From a virus, in IMG/VR virus record IMGVR_UViG_3300020205_002120, positions 1 to 39,858 of that record: 39,858 nt of DNA; one strand, 5' to 3'. Both the position numbers and the translations under genes were made by a program. A model generated the notes under the pieces. That model saw nothing but the letters and a program-made list of their open reading frames with translations. It was not told the origin of the DNA and ran no database searches. Every line of letters starts with the position of its first letter. The stretch's first letter is position 1. Positions 33,549-38,755 of the stretch are shown here, one piece after another.

Positions 33549-33577
33549 TTGCATTTGCTATTGTCTCGCTTTATAAT
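33549..33577 (+). promoter_or_regulatory. promoter for the first HTH paralogue
   Basis: TTGCAT, 17 bp, TATAAT on the plus strand, ending 43 bp before the ATG at 33621, which has AAAGGA at 33607-33612. Confidence 0.7.
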
Positions 33578-33620
33578 AGAGGCTTAGACAGACAGATAAA
33601 CACTTGAAAGGAAAATTATC

Positions 33621-33944
33621 ATGACTACTAAAACTGTGAACTATACCCCTGAGCAAACAAGCAAAATGATTGCTGACTATCAGGCGGGTGCAACTGTTGA
33701 GACTCTTGCTCAAGAGTTGGGTAAGACTGTGCGTTCAATCGTTGCAAAGCTCTCACGTGAGAAAGTATATCAGGCTAAGACTTATGTGTCAAAGTCTGGC
33801 GAGACACCAGTCAAGAAAGATGCTCACGCTGATTTTATTGGCGAGGCTTTGGGCTTGACTGAATCAGATACCGATTCGCTTACAAAAGCGAATAAGGTAG
33901 CATTGGCTAAGATTGCCGATTTTATCAGGGCTGAAAAGTTTTGA
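33621..33944 (+). CDS. HTH-type DNA-binding protein, paralogue 1 (107 aa)
   Basis: First gene of the early arm, 107 residues. The N-terminal ~50 residues (TVNYTPEQTSKMIADYQAGA, TVETLAQELGKTVRSIVAKL, SREKVY) form a predicted helix-turn-helix: helix, V-E-T-L-A-x-x-L-G-K-T-x-R-S-I-V-A-K-L recognition region. The C-terminal half is an acidic alpha-helical region (EALGLTESDTDSLTKANKVA). Two paralogues occur at 38263-38589 and 39343-39648. The family is seen in phage early regions, but its target is unknown to me. The promoter region carries an 18-bp palindrome that it or a paralogue might bind (inference). AAAGGA is 8 bp before the ATG; a palindromic hairpin follows. Confidence 0.75.
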   Translation: MTTKTVNYTPEQTSKMIADYQAGATVETLAQELGKTVRSIVAKLSREKVYQAKTYVSKSGETPVKKDAHADFIGEALGLTESDTDSLTKANKVALAKIADFIRAEKF

Positions 33945-33951
33945 TCTAGGG

Positions 33952-33971
33952 GTAGGGGATTAATCCCCTAC
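33952..33971. terminator. perfect 20-bp palindrome after HTH paralogue 1
   Basis: GTAGGGGATTAATCCCCTAC forms an 8-bp GC-rich stem with a TTAA loop 7 bp beyond the stop at 33944. It lacks a T-run, so it is a weak or Rho-assisted terminator, or an operator just upstream of the promoter at 33974. Confidence 0.6.
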
Positions 33972-33973
33972 AC

Positions 33974-34002
33974 TTGACATGGCTATTACATTGTGATATA
34001 AT
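33974..34002 (+). promoter_or_regulatory. consensus sigma70 promoter
   Basis: TTGACA (33974-33979), 17 bp, TATAAT (33997-34002): perfect consensus on the plus strand. It drives the 32-residue membrane peptide at 34028 and perhaps the SprT-like gene after it. Confidence 0.9.
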
Positions 34003-34027
34003 ATACACATACACTAAGGAAAATAAA

Positions 34028-34126
34028 ATGACTAAACATGATATCGAATTTTGGGCTTATGTAATTGCTCTCAAATTAATTTTAGTTGGCTTGATCATTG
34101 GGTATGGTTATTATGTTACAATGTGA
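34028..34126 (+). CDS. single-span membrane micropeptide (32 aa)
   Basis: A short gene with good signals: perfect promoter upstream, AAGGA about 6 bp before the ATG, then MTKHDIEFWAYVIALKLILV, GLIIGYGYYVTM and a TGA. The sequence is one hydrophobic helix of about 20 residues after a short charged N-terminus. No family is recognised. Its stop is two bases before the SprT-like ATG, so translation may be coupled. Membrane micropeptides in early phage regions can be inhibitors or lysis regulators; no specific role is claimed. Confidence 0.6.
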   Translation: MTKHDIEFWAYVIALKLILVGLIIGYGYYVTM

Positions 34127-34128
34127 TC

Positions 34129-34455
34129 ATGCAAAACCTCAATGACTACATCACATTTTTAGGACTAACAAAACCTGTTGTTGTGCGTGTTAATTCACGC
34201 ACACATAAGGCATGGGATGGTTACTACATACCACGCTATAACAACAAAGGTAACTTAGCCGAGCATCGCATCACTGTATATCTTAAAGATAGAAGCAGGG
34301 ATTTTGAGACTACTCTGGCACATGAGTTAATTCACGCATGGCAAGAAGAAAATAAGGTAACAGAATATCATGGCAAAGACTTTAAGAGAATTGCTAAGAG
34401 AATGGAAAAGCATTTTAATCTGACAAACGTATTCATTAAGGGTACAGATATTTGA
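34129..34455 (+). CDS. SprT-like zinc metalloprotease 1 (108 aa)
   Basis: The start is set at 34129 (MQNLNDYITFLGL); longer in-frame extensions upstream overlap the membrane peptide. HELIH (65-69) supplies two zinc ligands and the catalytic Glu66; His81 in YHGKDF is the likely third ligand, giving the SprT/Spartan-type HExxH-x(11)-H pattern. At 108 residues it is a minimal catalytic domain without the C-terminal zinc ribbon. Family members degrade DNA-crosslinked proteins or act as general proteases; here it might clear DNA-bound host proteins (inference). No ribosome site is evident: a TACAAT -10-like box ends 6 bp before the ATG, so the mRNA may be leaderless, or translation is coupled to the upstream peptide. 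Confidence 0.8.
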   Translation: MQNLNDYITFLGLTKPVVVRVNSRTHKAWDGYYIPRYNNKGNLAEHRITVYLKDRSRDFETTLAHELIHAWQEENKVTEYHGKDFKRIAKRMEKHFNLTNVFIKGTDI

Positions 34456-34507
34456 AAACGAAAGGATTACAGAATGAAATGTAATACTTTTGTTTCTGGA
34501 GGCGCCA

Positions 34508-34537
34508 ATTATACCATGTATAATTGGGGCGTGTCAA
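34508..34537 (-). promoter_or_regulatory. leftward consensus promoter of cassette M1
   Basis: TTGACA-N18-TATAAT on the minus strand, directed against the 3' end of the SprT-like gene. The -10 sits in the dyad CCAATTATAC / GTATAATTGG. Confidence 0.8.
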
Positions 34538-34554
34538 TAGGTGTAAACACCTAT
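34537..34554. promoter_or_regulatory. operator-like palindrome, copy 2
   Basis: ATAGGTGTAAACACCTAT, 8-bp perfect arms, the exact reverse complement of the copy at 33500-33517. It shares a base with the leftward TTGACA and lies about 50 bp upstream of the rightward promoter at 34585. Confidence 0.65.
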
Positions 34555-34584
34555 GTTGTATTTTTGCTAATCTGCAAATATTTG

Positions 34585-34612
34585 TTGACAGATCAAAAAA
34601 TATCGGTATAAT
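34585..34612 (+). promoter_or_regulatory. rightward promoter, leaderless arrangement
   Basis: TTGACA, 16 bp, TATAAT on the plus strand. The -10 ends 7 bp before the ATG at 34620, so transcription should begin at or beside the start codon. Confidence 0.8.
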
Positions 34613-34619
34613 AGAACAC

Positions 34620-34745
34620 ATGAACACAAAATACACTAAAAAACAAATTGCAGAATTCACAAAATTTTGCTTGCGTCACGAATTGAAATTTGCTACAATA
34701 GCAGAATACAATGGTGCTATCACACAATACTTTTTGAAAGACTAA
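34620..34745 (+). CDS. small hypothetical protein (41 aa), likely leaderless
   Basis: MNTKYTKKQIAEFTKFCLRH, ELKFATIAEYNGAITQYFLK, D: a basic, helical 41-residue protein. The ATG at 34620 is chosen over an upstream in-frame start (34524) because the strong promoter at 34585-34612 would start transcription right at 34620 and the longer frame runs through cassette M1. No ribosome site exists. No family recognised; it could be a small DNA- or protein-binding early effector. The next gene begins 3 bp after its stop. Confidence 0.6.
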   Translation: MNTKYTKKQIAEFTKFCLRHELKFATIAEYNGAITQYFLKD

Positions 34746-34748
34746 AAA

Positions 34749-34961
34749 ATGTTTACAGAACATACAACAATTGACCAGATGCAAGCAACACTCTGGGATT
34801 TTTACAAAGATGTGCATGGATATAGACCTAGACATTGGACACAACAAGAATGGGACTCTAGAGAATTTTTGCAAAAAGAATTTGACAGTTTATCAAAAAT
34901 CATTGATAATATGTCAGATGAGCAAAAAATTGCTGAGGGTTGGGGTTCTGTAACTTTATAG
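34749..34961 (+). CDS. small hypothetical early protein (70 aa)
   Basis: A 70-residue, acidic, tryptophan-containing helical protein (MFTEHTTIDQMQATLWDFYK, DVHGYRPRHWTQQEWDSREF). The (L/T)WDFYKDVHG(Y/F)RPR motif followed by W.Q.EWDS is one I associate with small conserved phage hypothetical proteins, but no activity is known to me. It lies 3 bp after the leaderless 41-aa gene and 14 bp before the next gene, so all three share one early transcript. Confidence 0.65.
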   Translation: MFTEHTTIDQMQATLWDFYKDVHGYRPRHWTQQEWDSREFLQKEFDSLSKIIDNMSDEQKIAEGWGSVTL

Positions 34962-34975
34962 ACTGAGAAAATAAA

Positions 34976-35137
34976 ATGACTGATTTTGAAATTGTAAAAA
35001 ACTATATGGATACAAAATATCCACAAAAAACCTATGCTATGCAAAATGGTAACAAATGCGTTTGGGTTAGCATGGGTTTGTGTGATATGTATTTTATTTT
35101 GCGTGATAGCAAAATTGTAGATATTCAGGTTGACTAA
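34976..35137 (+). CDS. small hypothetical early protein (53 aa)
   Basis: MTDFEIVKNYMDTKYPQKTY, AMQNGNKCVWVSMGLCDMYF, ILRDSKIVDIQVD: 53 residues with a helix followed by three probable beta strands, the last being KIVDIQVD. A GAG ribosome-site core lies 9 bp before the ATG. It is the last gene before cassette M2, whose hairpin begins 4 bp after the stop. No family recognised. Confidence 0.6.
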   Translation: MTDFEIVKNYMDTKYPQKTYAMQNGNKCVWVSMGLCDMYFILRDSKIVDIQVD

Positions 35138-35340
35138 TTTGAATACTTTTGTTTCCTATAAAAACTGGAAACAAAAGTATTACATTTCGAGGCGCCAAAT
35201 TATATCATATAATTTGGGCACGTGTCAAGGGTTTTTGCAAATATATTTTTTATGTTGTATTTTTGCACAAATGAAAAATAATTGTTGTATTGGCTGTTTT
35301 TCGTGTATAATTCACTCATACACTAAACAAGGTTTACAAA
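35138..35340. repeat. early-arm cassette M2
   Basis: The 203-bp gap has a hairpin (AATACTTTTGTTTCC 35142-35156 and its complement 35167-35181, 10-nt loop), GGCGCC (35191-35196), leftward TATAAT 35204-35199 and TTGACA 35228-35223 with 18-bp spacing, and an 11-bp-arm dyad around the -10. The TATGTTGTATTTTTGC box and the -10 of the HAD gene follow (TATAAT 35306-35311; best -35 is TTGTTG, 18 bp away). Confidence 0.8.
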
Positions 35341-35817
35341 ATGGCTAAAATTACAAAGGTTTCAATATATGACATGGATGGAACAATCGTTGACAGTTTA
35401 CATCGCTACCGCACAATTATATCTGACAATGGGGAACGGATTGATCTCGATTATTGGAGAGAGAATGAATATCGTGCTATGCAAGATTCACTCTTACCAC
35501 TTGCAGAGCAATATAAAAATGATCTCAGAGATGAAAATTGTTTTGTTATTATTGCTACTGCCCGTGTTTTGCGTTCCGCTGATAATGAGTTTATCACTTC
35601 TGTTTTAGGTGAGCCCGATTATATCATTTCAAGAAATGATGGTTCTAATATCTCAGGCGGTTTACTTAAAATAAATGGTTTGGCTAAATTTTTTAATTTA
35701 GTTACTTTTCGTGATGCTGAATTTACATTTTACGAAGATAATGTAAATTATTTAAAAGCGGTTTGTGATCGCTTCAATATTCGGGGCGTTTATGTTCCAT
35801 CAAAACAAGGGCATTAA
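35341..35817 (+). CDS. HAD-like phosphatase/nucleotidase (158 aa)
   Basis: A 158-residue haloacid dehalogenase-fold enzyme. Motif I is YDMDGTIVDS with nucleophile Asp11 and acid Asp13; motif II is the Thr of IIATAR (about residue 73); motif IV is FYEDNVNYL (about residue 131). The layout resembles small phage HAD phosphatases such as 5'-nucleotidases or the phosphatase domain of polynucleotide kinases, acting on nucleotides or nucleic-acid ends. No kinase domain is present. It is the first gene after cassette M2, with a short RBS-like AAGG 9 bp before the ATG, and is followed by a membrane peptide gene. Confidence 0.8.
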   Translation: MAKITKVSIYDMDGTIVDSLHRYRTIISDNGERIDLDYWRENEYRAMQDSLLPLAEQYKNDLRDENCFVIIATARVLRSADNEFITSVLGEPDYIISRNDGSNISGGLLKINGLAKFFNLVTFRDAEFTFYEDNVNYLKAVCDRFNIRGVYVPSKQGH

Positions 35818-35818
35818 A

Positions 35819-35968
35819 ATGATTCGTTTTATATTTGGTTTATTGGTTACAATGGGTTCGGTTGGCGGTTTAGATAATAATGGAGATTTGCTACAATGCA
35901 CAATTTTAGCCATTATCGGTTTAGCGATAATGGGTTGGGGCGTTTTTGACAAATTAGCCGTGAAATAA
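35819..35968 (+). CDS. small membrane protein (49 aa)
   Basis: MIRFIFGLLVTMGSVGGLDN, NGDLLQCTILAIIGLAIMGW, GVFDKLAVK: two hydrophobic segments (about residues 3-17 and 25-42) around a short polar loop. Start at 35819 chosen over the in-frame 35765, which overlaps the HAD gene by 50 bp. It begins 1 bp after the HAD stop. It resembles small phage inner-membrane peptides of unknown function; a holin cannot be excluded but nothing supports it. Confidence 0.6.
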   Translation: MIRFIFGLLVTMGSVGGLDNNGDLLQCTILAIIGLAIMGWGVFDKLAVK

Positions 35969-36153
35969 ATTTGAATACTTTTGTTTCCCATAAAAATTGA
36001 ATACTCAGGTATTCAATTTTGCGCCAATTTTATCACATAAAATTGGGGCGTGTCAAGTTTTTTCGTATAACTTATTTTTTGTGTGTGTTTAAAAAACCAC
36101 ACCTATTTTTATTTTTATGTGTTAAGATGTAGGCTTACCAACTAAGGCACACA
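35969..36153. repeat. early-arm cassette M3 (mosaic)
   Basis: It keeps the left hairpin arm (35974-35988) but the rest is replaced by a different perfect 12-bp hairpin, AAAATTGAATAC / GTATTCAATTTT (35993-36020, TCAG loop). Then come GCGCC, a leftward TAAAAT 36032-36027 and TTGACA 36056-36051 (18-bp spacer), and a dyad CCAATTTTAT / ATAAAATTGG. A 35-bp segment (about 36065-36099) is repeated almost exactly in cassette M4. The exonuclease gene has only a weak -10 (TAAGAT 36123-36128). Confidence 0.75.
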
Positions 36154-36849
36154 ATGGCTAAAAAACAGTTTTTTGCAATTCTCGACACCGAGACAACTAT
36201 TAATGATACTGTTGCAGATTTTGCAATTATTATTGTTGATCGCAATGGCAAAATTTACAATCAATGTGCGGTTTTGGTCGCTGGACATTATAACACAATG
36301 GAATTATTCCATGATAAAAAAGCAAATGATATTTGGGGTTATGAGGGTTTGAATAAACGCAAAGCGCAATATGTTGCAATGCTAGATAATGGCTTGCGTA
36401 TGATTGCTTCAGTTAATGCAATTAATAAATGGATTAACCAAGCAATTGGCAAATATAATCCTACACTTACCGCATATAATCTTGCTTTTGATTTATCAAA
36501 ATGTATGAATACTGGTATTGATTTATCAGGGTTTAATAATAAATTTTGCTTATGGCAAGCAAGCATTGGTAATATTTGCAATACTAAAAAATACAAACAA
36601 TTTGCATTAGAAAATCATGGTTTTAATAATGTTACTAAACATGGTAATATGACATTCAAAACAAATGCGGAAATGGTTTGTGGTTTCATTAATAATAATT
36701 TTGTTATTGAGCCACATACTGCATTAGAAGATGCAAGAGATTTTGAATTGCCGATATTAACTAATATTATTAAAAAGCGTAATTGGCAAGATAATATTAT
36801 TGCTTATGATTGGAATAAATTTCAAGTCAGGGATCACTTTAAAGCATAA
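36154..36849 (+). CDS. DEDDh 3'-5' exonuclease, DnaQ/RNase T-like (231 aa)
   Basis: A 231-residue exonuclease: ExoI motif ILDTETT (Asp11, Glu13), ExoII AYNLAFD (Asp113) and ExoIII with H-x(4)-D in PHTALEDARD (His188, Asp193), the DEDDh set. These two-metal enzymes remove nucleotides from DNA or RNA 3' ends. It is not fused to a polymerase, so it may act in nucleotide scavenging, RNA processing or repair. CTAAGG lies about 7 bp before the ATG. A GC-rich hairpin follows the stop. Codons are strongly A/T-ending compared with the late arm. Confidence 0.85.
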   Translation: MAKKQFFAILDTETTINDTVADFAIIIVDRNGKIYNQCAVLVAGHYNTMELFHDKKANDIWGYEGLNKRKAQYVAMLDNGLRMIASVNAINKWINQAIGKYNPTLTAYNLAFDLSKCMNTGIDLSGFNNKFCLWQASIGNICNTKKYKQFALENHGFNNVTKHGNMTFKTNAEMVCGFINNNFVIEPHTALEDARDFELPILTNIIKKRNWQDNIIAYDWNKFQVRDHFKA

Positions 36850-36853
36850 AGGA

Positions 36854-36876
36854 TAATCGGGGCTAATAACCCCGAT
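36854..36876 (+). terminator. hairpin after the exonuclease gene
   Basis: AATCGGGG and CCCCGATT form a perfect 8-bp stem with a 7-nt loop, 4 bp beyond the stop. AATATAAAAATGG follows rather than a T-run, so it is a weak or Rho-assisted terminator, or a stabilising 3' hairpin before the PQ-loop gene. Confidence 0.65.
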
Positions 36877-36886
36877 TAATATAAAA

Positions 36887-37135
36887 ATGGAAAATATAGG
36901 TTGGATTGGTTCAATATTATTAGCATTTTGTGGATTACCACAAGCAATAGAATCATATAAAACAAAATCATCCGAGGGATTAACTTGGGGATTTATTGCA
37001 ATGTGGTTTATTGGTGAGATATTCACAATAATATATGTATTCCCTAAAATGGATTTACCATTATTATTTAATTACTCTGCTAATATAATGTTTTTATCGG
37101 TTATTATTTATTATAAAATAAAACCTAAAAAATGA
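36887..37135 (+). CDS. PQ-loop / SemiSWEET-like membrane protein (82 aa)
   Basis: An 82-residue protein with three predicted membrane helices (about 5-22, 34-54, 59-77) and one PQ-loop: GLPQAIESYKTKSSEGLTWG, with Pro18-Gln19 in helix 1. Size and motif match SemiSWEETs, dimeric bacterial sugar/solute carriers, and related PQ-loop proteins. Phage carriers of this type are uncommon and the substrate is unknown. There is no ribosome site before the ATG, only the hairpin at 36854. Cassette M4 starts 2 bp after its stop. Confidence 0.8.
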   Translation: MENIGWIGSILLAFCGLPQAIESYKTKSSEGLTWGFIAMWFIGEIFTIIYVFPKMDLPLLFNYSANIMFLSVIIYYKIKPKK

Positions 37136-37307
37136 TTGTAATACTTTTGTTTTCAAATAAAATGGGAAACAAAAGTATTACTTTTTTGAGGCGCCAAAAT
37201 TATATCATAATTTTGGAGGCGGTGTCAAGCATTTTTTAATAACTTATTTTTTGTGTGTGTTTAAAAAACCACACCATTTTTGGTATTTTTCGGGTATAAT
37301 TTAAGAC
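37136..37307. repeat. early-arm cassette M4
   Basis: Hairpin GTAATACTTTTGTTT (37138-37152) / AAACAAAAGTATTAC (37167-37181), then six T: a plus-strand terminator. GGCGCC 37190-37195; leftward TATAAT 37204-37199 and TTGACA 37228-37223, 18-bp spacer; dyad CCAAAATTAT / ATAATTTTGG. After the segment shared with M3, a rightward TATAAT (37295-37300) ends 7 bp before the next ATG, with no good -35. Confidence 0.82.
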
Positions 37308-37685
37308 ATGGACAGACAAAAATTAGAAGCAAGATTAAACAAAAAATGCGAGAGCATTTGGGAAACCTTGGGCGAAATTCATTGCAAGCTAATTCGTTTT
37401 AATCCGCCCACAATTAAATTAGATGCTAGATTATGGCGAACTGCGGGAATGAATCACCAAGAGGAAAATATGGTTCGCTTAGGCTATAAATTTTTTCTGC
37501 ACTCACAAAAATATTGTGATATCATGGTTGCGGAAATTTTACCGCATGAAATTATACATCAAGCCGATTTCAATCTTTTTGGAATATCCGAAAAAAATTG
37601 TGGTCATGGTGCTAATTGGCAAATGCTTATGGTACAATATGGACTAGAAGCTAAAAAATATCACTCAATGGAGATTTCAAGATGA
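37308..37685 (+). CDS. SprT-like zinc metalloprotease 2 (125 aa)
   Basis: A second minimal SprT-like protease, 125 residues: HEIIH (80-84) with catalytic Glu81, and His100 in CGHGANW as likely third ligand (16 residues from His84). The NCGHG(A/P)xW(Q/K) pattern is typical of SprT-like domains. It is very different from the first copy (34129-34455), so this is not a recent duplication. TATAAT ends 7 bp before the ATG and there is no ribosome site, suggesting a leaderless mRNA. The stop overlaps the next ATG by 4 bp. Confidence 0.82.
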   Translation: MDRQKLEARLNKKCESIWETLGEIHCKLIRFNPPTIKLDARLWRTAGMNHQEENMVRLGYKFFLHSQKYCDIMVAEILPHEIIHQADFNLFGISEKNCGHGANWQMLMVQYGLEAKKYHSMEISR

Positions 37686-37897
37686 TAAACAAAATTTCAT
37701 GGTTAGGGACAATATCAAGCATTATCGGTGCTTTTGTTGTTGCTAGTAAATTATTTTTAATTGGCTATTGCTTTTTTATTGTTGGTTCTGTTTCATGGTT
37801 AATTGTTGGAATTATCAGAAAAGATAATTCACTAATCGTTTTAAATGGTACATTCTTTTTGGCAAATATTCTAGGATTATATAATGCAATTAATTAA
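37682..37897 (+). CDS. small multi-span membrane protein (71 aa)
   Basis: A 71-residue hydrophobic protein with about three membrane segments (ISWLGTISSIIGAFVVASKL; LIGYCFFIVGSVSWLIVGII; VLNGTFFLANILGLYNAI). The S-W-L-(I/V)-V-G-I-x-x-K-D-x-(S/A)-L-I-x-L-N-G motif recalls small transporter-like phage membrane proteins, broadly related in texture to PQ-loop or PnuC-like half-transporters, but without a clear PQ. Its ATG overlaps the SprT-like stop (ATGA). Confidence 0.6.
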   Translation: MINKISWLGTISSIIGAFVVASKLFLIGYCFFIVGSVSWLIVGIIRKDNSLIVLNGTFFLANILGLYNAIN

Positions 37898-38042
37898 AAT
37901 CTTTTTTCAAATGATTTGGCATTTTTTATATTATCGCCCTGATAAAATATTGGTCACAATTATTTTGCCTTTTATTATTATTTGTACTCAAAATTATAAT
38001 CAGAATATGCTTGAATATAAAAAATTTATTTTTGATAAATAA
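37884..38042 (+). CDS. small membrane-anchored protein (52 aa)
   Basis: MQLIKIFFQMIWHFLYYRPD, KILVTIILPFIIICTQNYNQ, NMLEYKKFIFDK: an amphipathic N-terminus and one membrane helix (about residues 22-35). AGGA lies 9 bp before the ATG, and the gene overlaps the upstream membrane protein by 14 bp. It is the last gene before cassette M5. No family recognised. Confidence 0.6.
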   Translation: MQLIKIFFQMIWHFLYYRPDKILVTIILPFIIICTQNYNQNMLEYKKFIFDK

Positions 38043-38262
38043 AATATTGTAATACTTTTGTTTTCAGATAAAATGGGAAACAAAAGTATTACTTTTTGGG
38101 GCGCCAAAATTATACCATAATTTTGCAGGACGTGTCAATAGGGATATACCCTAATGTTGCATACAAACCACAAATAACCCCACAAAAAATAAGTTGTTGC
38201 AGATTCTGAATTTTTTGTTATAATAGAGACTTCTCCACTCCACTACTCTGAAAGGGTTTAAA
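38043..38262. repeat. early-arm cassette M5
   Basis: Hairpin GTAATACTTTTGTTT (38049-38063) / AAACAAAAGTATTAC (38078-38092) with five T: plus-strand terminator. GGCGCC 38100-38105; leftward TATAAT 38114-38109 and TTGACA 38138-38133 (18-bp spacer); 9-bp-arm dyad. An operator-like TAGGGATATACCCTA (38139-38153) abuts the -35. A rightward promoter TTGCAG-N16-TATAAT (38197-38224) serves HTH paralogue 2. Confidence 0.82.
38197..38224 (+). promoter_or_regulatory. promoter for HTH paralogue 2
   Basis: TTGCAG, 16 bp, TATAAT; about 38 bp upstream of the ATG at 38263, which has AAAGGG 6 bp before it. Layout mirrors that of HTH paralogue 1. Confidence 0.65.
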
Positions 38263-38589
38263 ATGACAGCAAAAACTGTAAACTATACCGCAGAACAAAC
38301 TGCGAAGATGATTGCCGATTATCAATCTGGATTTTCGGTTGAAACTATTGCCGAAAATGTCGGCAAAACTGTTCGGTCGGTCGTTGCAAAATTGAGCCGT
38401 GAAAAGGTTTACCAAGCGAAAACCTACACTTCCAAAACTGGCGAAAAACCAGTTAAAAAAGACGTTCATGCCGATGCAATCGGTGCAATTTTGCGCTTGA
38501 ATGAAAACGATATTGAATCGTTAACAAAAGCAAACAAAAATGCTTTAAAAGCAATTTTTGATGCTTTGGCTAATTCAAAGCCAATTTAA
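38263..38589 (+). CDS. HTH-type DNA-binding protein, paralogue 2 (108 aa)
   Basis: A close homologue of the protein at 33621-33944 over its whole length (VNYTAEQTAKMIADYQSGFS, VETIAENVGKTVRSVVAKLS, REKVYQAKTYTSKTGEKPVK), 108 residues. The recognition segment KTVRS(I/V)VAKLSREKVYQAKTY is nearly identical to paralogue 1, so both may bind the same site; the C-terminal acidic half differs more. Third codon positions differ widely from paralogue 1, so the duplication is old or the copies were gained separately. Two terminator hairpins follow. Confidence 0.75.
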   Translation: MTAKTVNYTAEQTAKMIADYQSGFSVETIAENVGKTVRSVVAKLSREKVYQAKTYTSKTGEKPVKKDVHADAIGAILRLNENDIESLTKANKNALKAIFDALANSKPI

Positions 38590-38609
38590 AATTATCTTAG
38601 CATAATTTT

Positions 38610-38640
38610 AATAACCCTGCAAATTGCAGGGTTATTTTTT
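38610..38640 (+). terminator. Rho-independent terminator after HTH paralogue 2
   Basis: AATAACCCTGCA / TGCAGGGTTATT, 12-bp perfect stem with 3-nt loop, followed by TTTTTT (38635-38640). Confidence 0.92.
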
Positions 38641-38645
38641 GCTTT

Positions 38646-38672
38646 AATAACCCTACTGTGAGTAGGGTTATT
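38646..38672 (+). terminator. second tandem hairpin
   Basis: AATAACCCTACT / AGTAGGGTTATT, 12-bp perfect stem with GTG loop, sharing AATAACCCT arms with the preceding terminator. It takes the hairpin position in cassette M6 and has no T-run, so it may serve leftward transcripts (A/T-rich sequence on that side). Confidence 0.75.
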
Positions 38673-38755
38673 GGCGCCAAAATTATAACATAATTTTGGC
38701 GAGCGTGTCAAGAACTATTTTGTAGGTGTTTTCCCCTATGTTGTTTTTATGCAAC

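Larger units (their letters stand above)
33346..33620. promoter_or_regulatory. divergent early/late control region
   Basis: A 275-bp non-coding gap between divergent arms. It holds the terS promoter (33365-33393), a GC-rich GGGGGGCCCC block near 33450, a leftward TTGACA at 33500-33495 with an imperfect -10 (TGAAAT, 33476-33471) 18 bp away, the operator-like palindrome at 33500-33517, and the rightward promoter at 33549-33577. The leftward element has the same geometry as the early-arm cassettes. Confidence 0.7.
34456..34619. repeat. early-arm cassette M1
   Basis: Non-coding gap holding one 21-bp hairpin arm (34478-34498), GGCGCC (34501-34506), a leftward promoter TATAAT at 34513-34508 and TTGACA at 34537-34532 (18-bp spacer), a 10-bp-arm dyad around the -10 (34505-34527), the operator palindrome 34537-34554, the CTATGTTGTATTTTTGC box, and the rightward promoter of the next gene. 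No terminator separates the leftward promoter from the SprT-like gene. Confidence 0.8.

Noticed and set aside
34474-34611. 45-codon open frame with AAAGGA before its ATG, running through cassette M1
   Set aside because: Its codons coincide with the hairpin arm, GGCGCC, dyad and operator palindrome shared by other cassettes, so the sequence is explained by non-coding signals; its end also overlaps the next promoter.
34593-35044. Minus-strand open frames opposite the small early genes
   Set aside because: Rich in Cys/Phe/His as expected from antisense of AT-rich genes; no start signals, and the plus-strand chain with short gaps explains the region.
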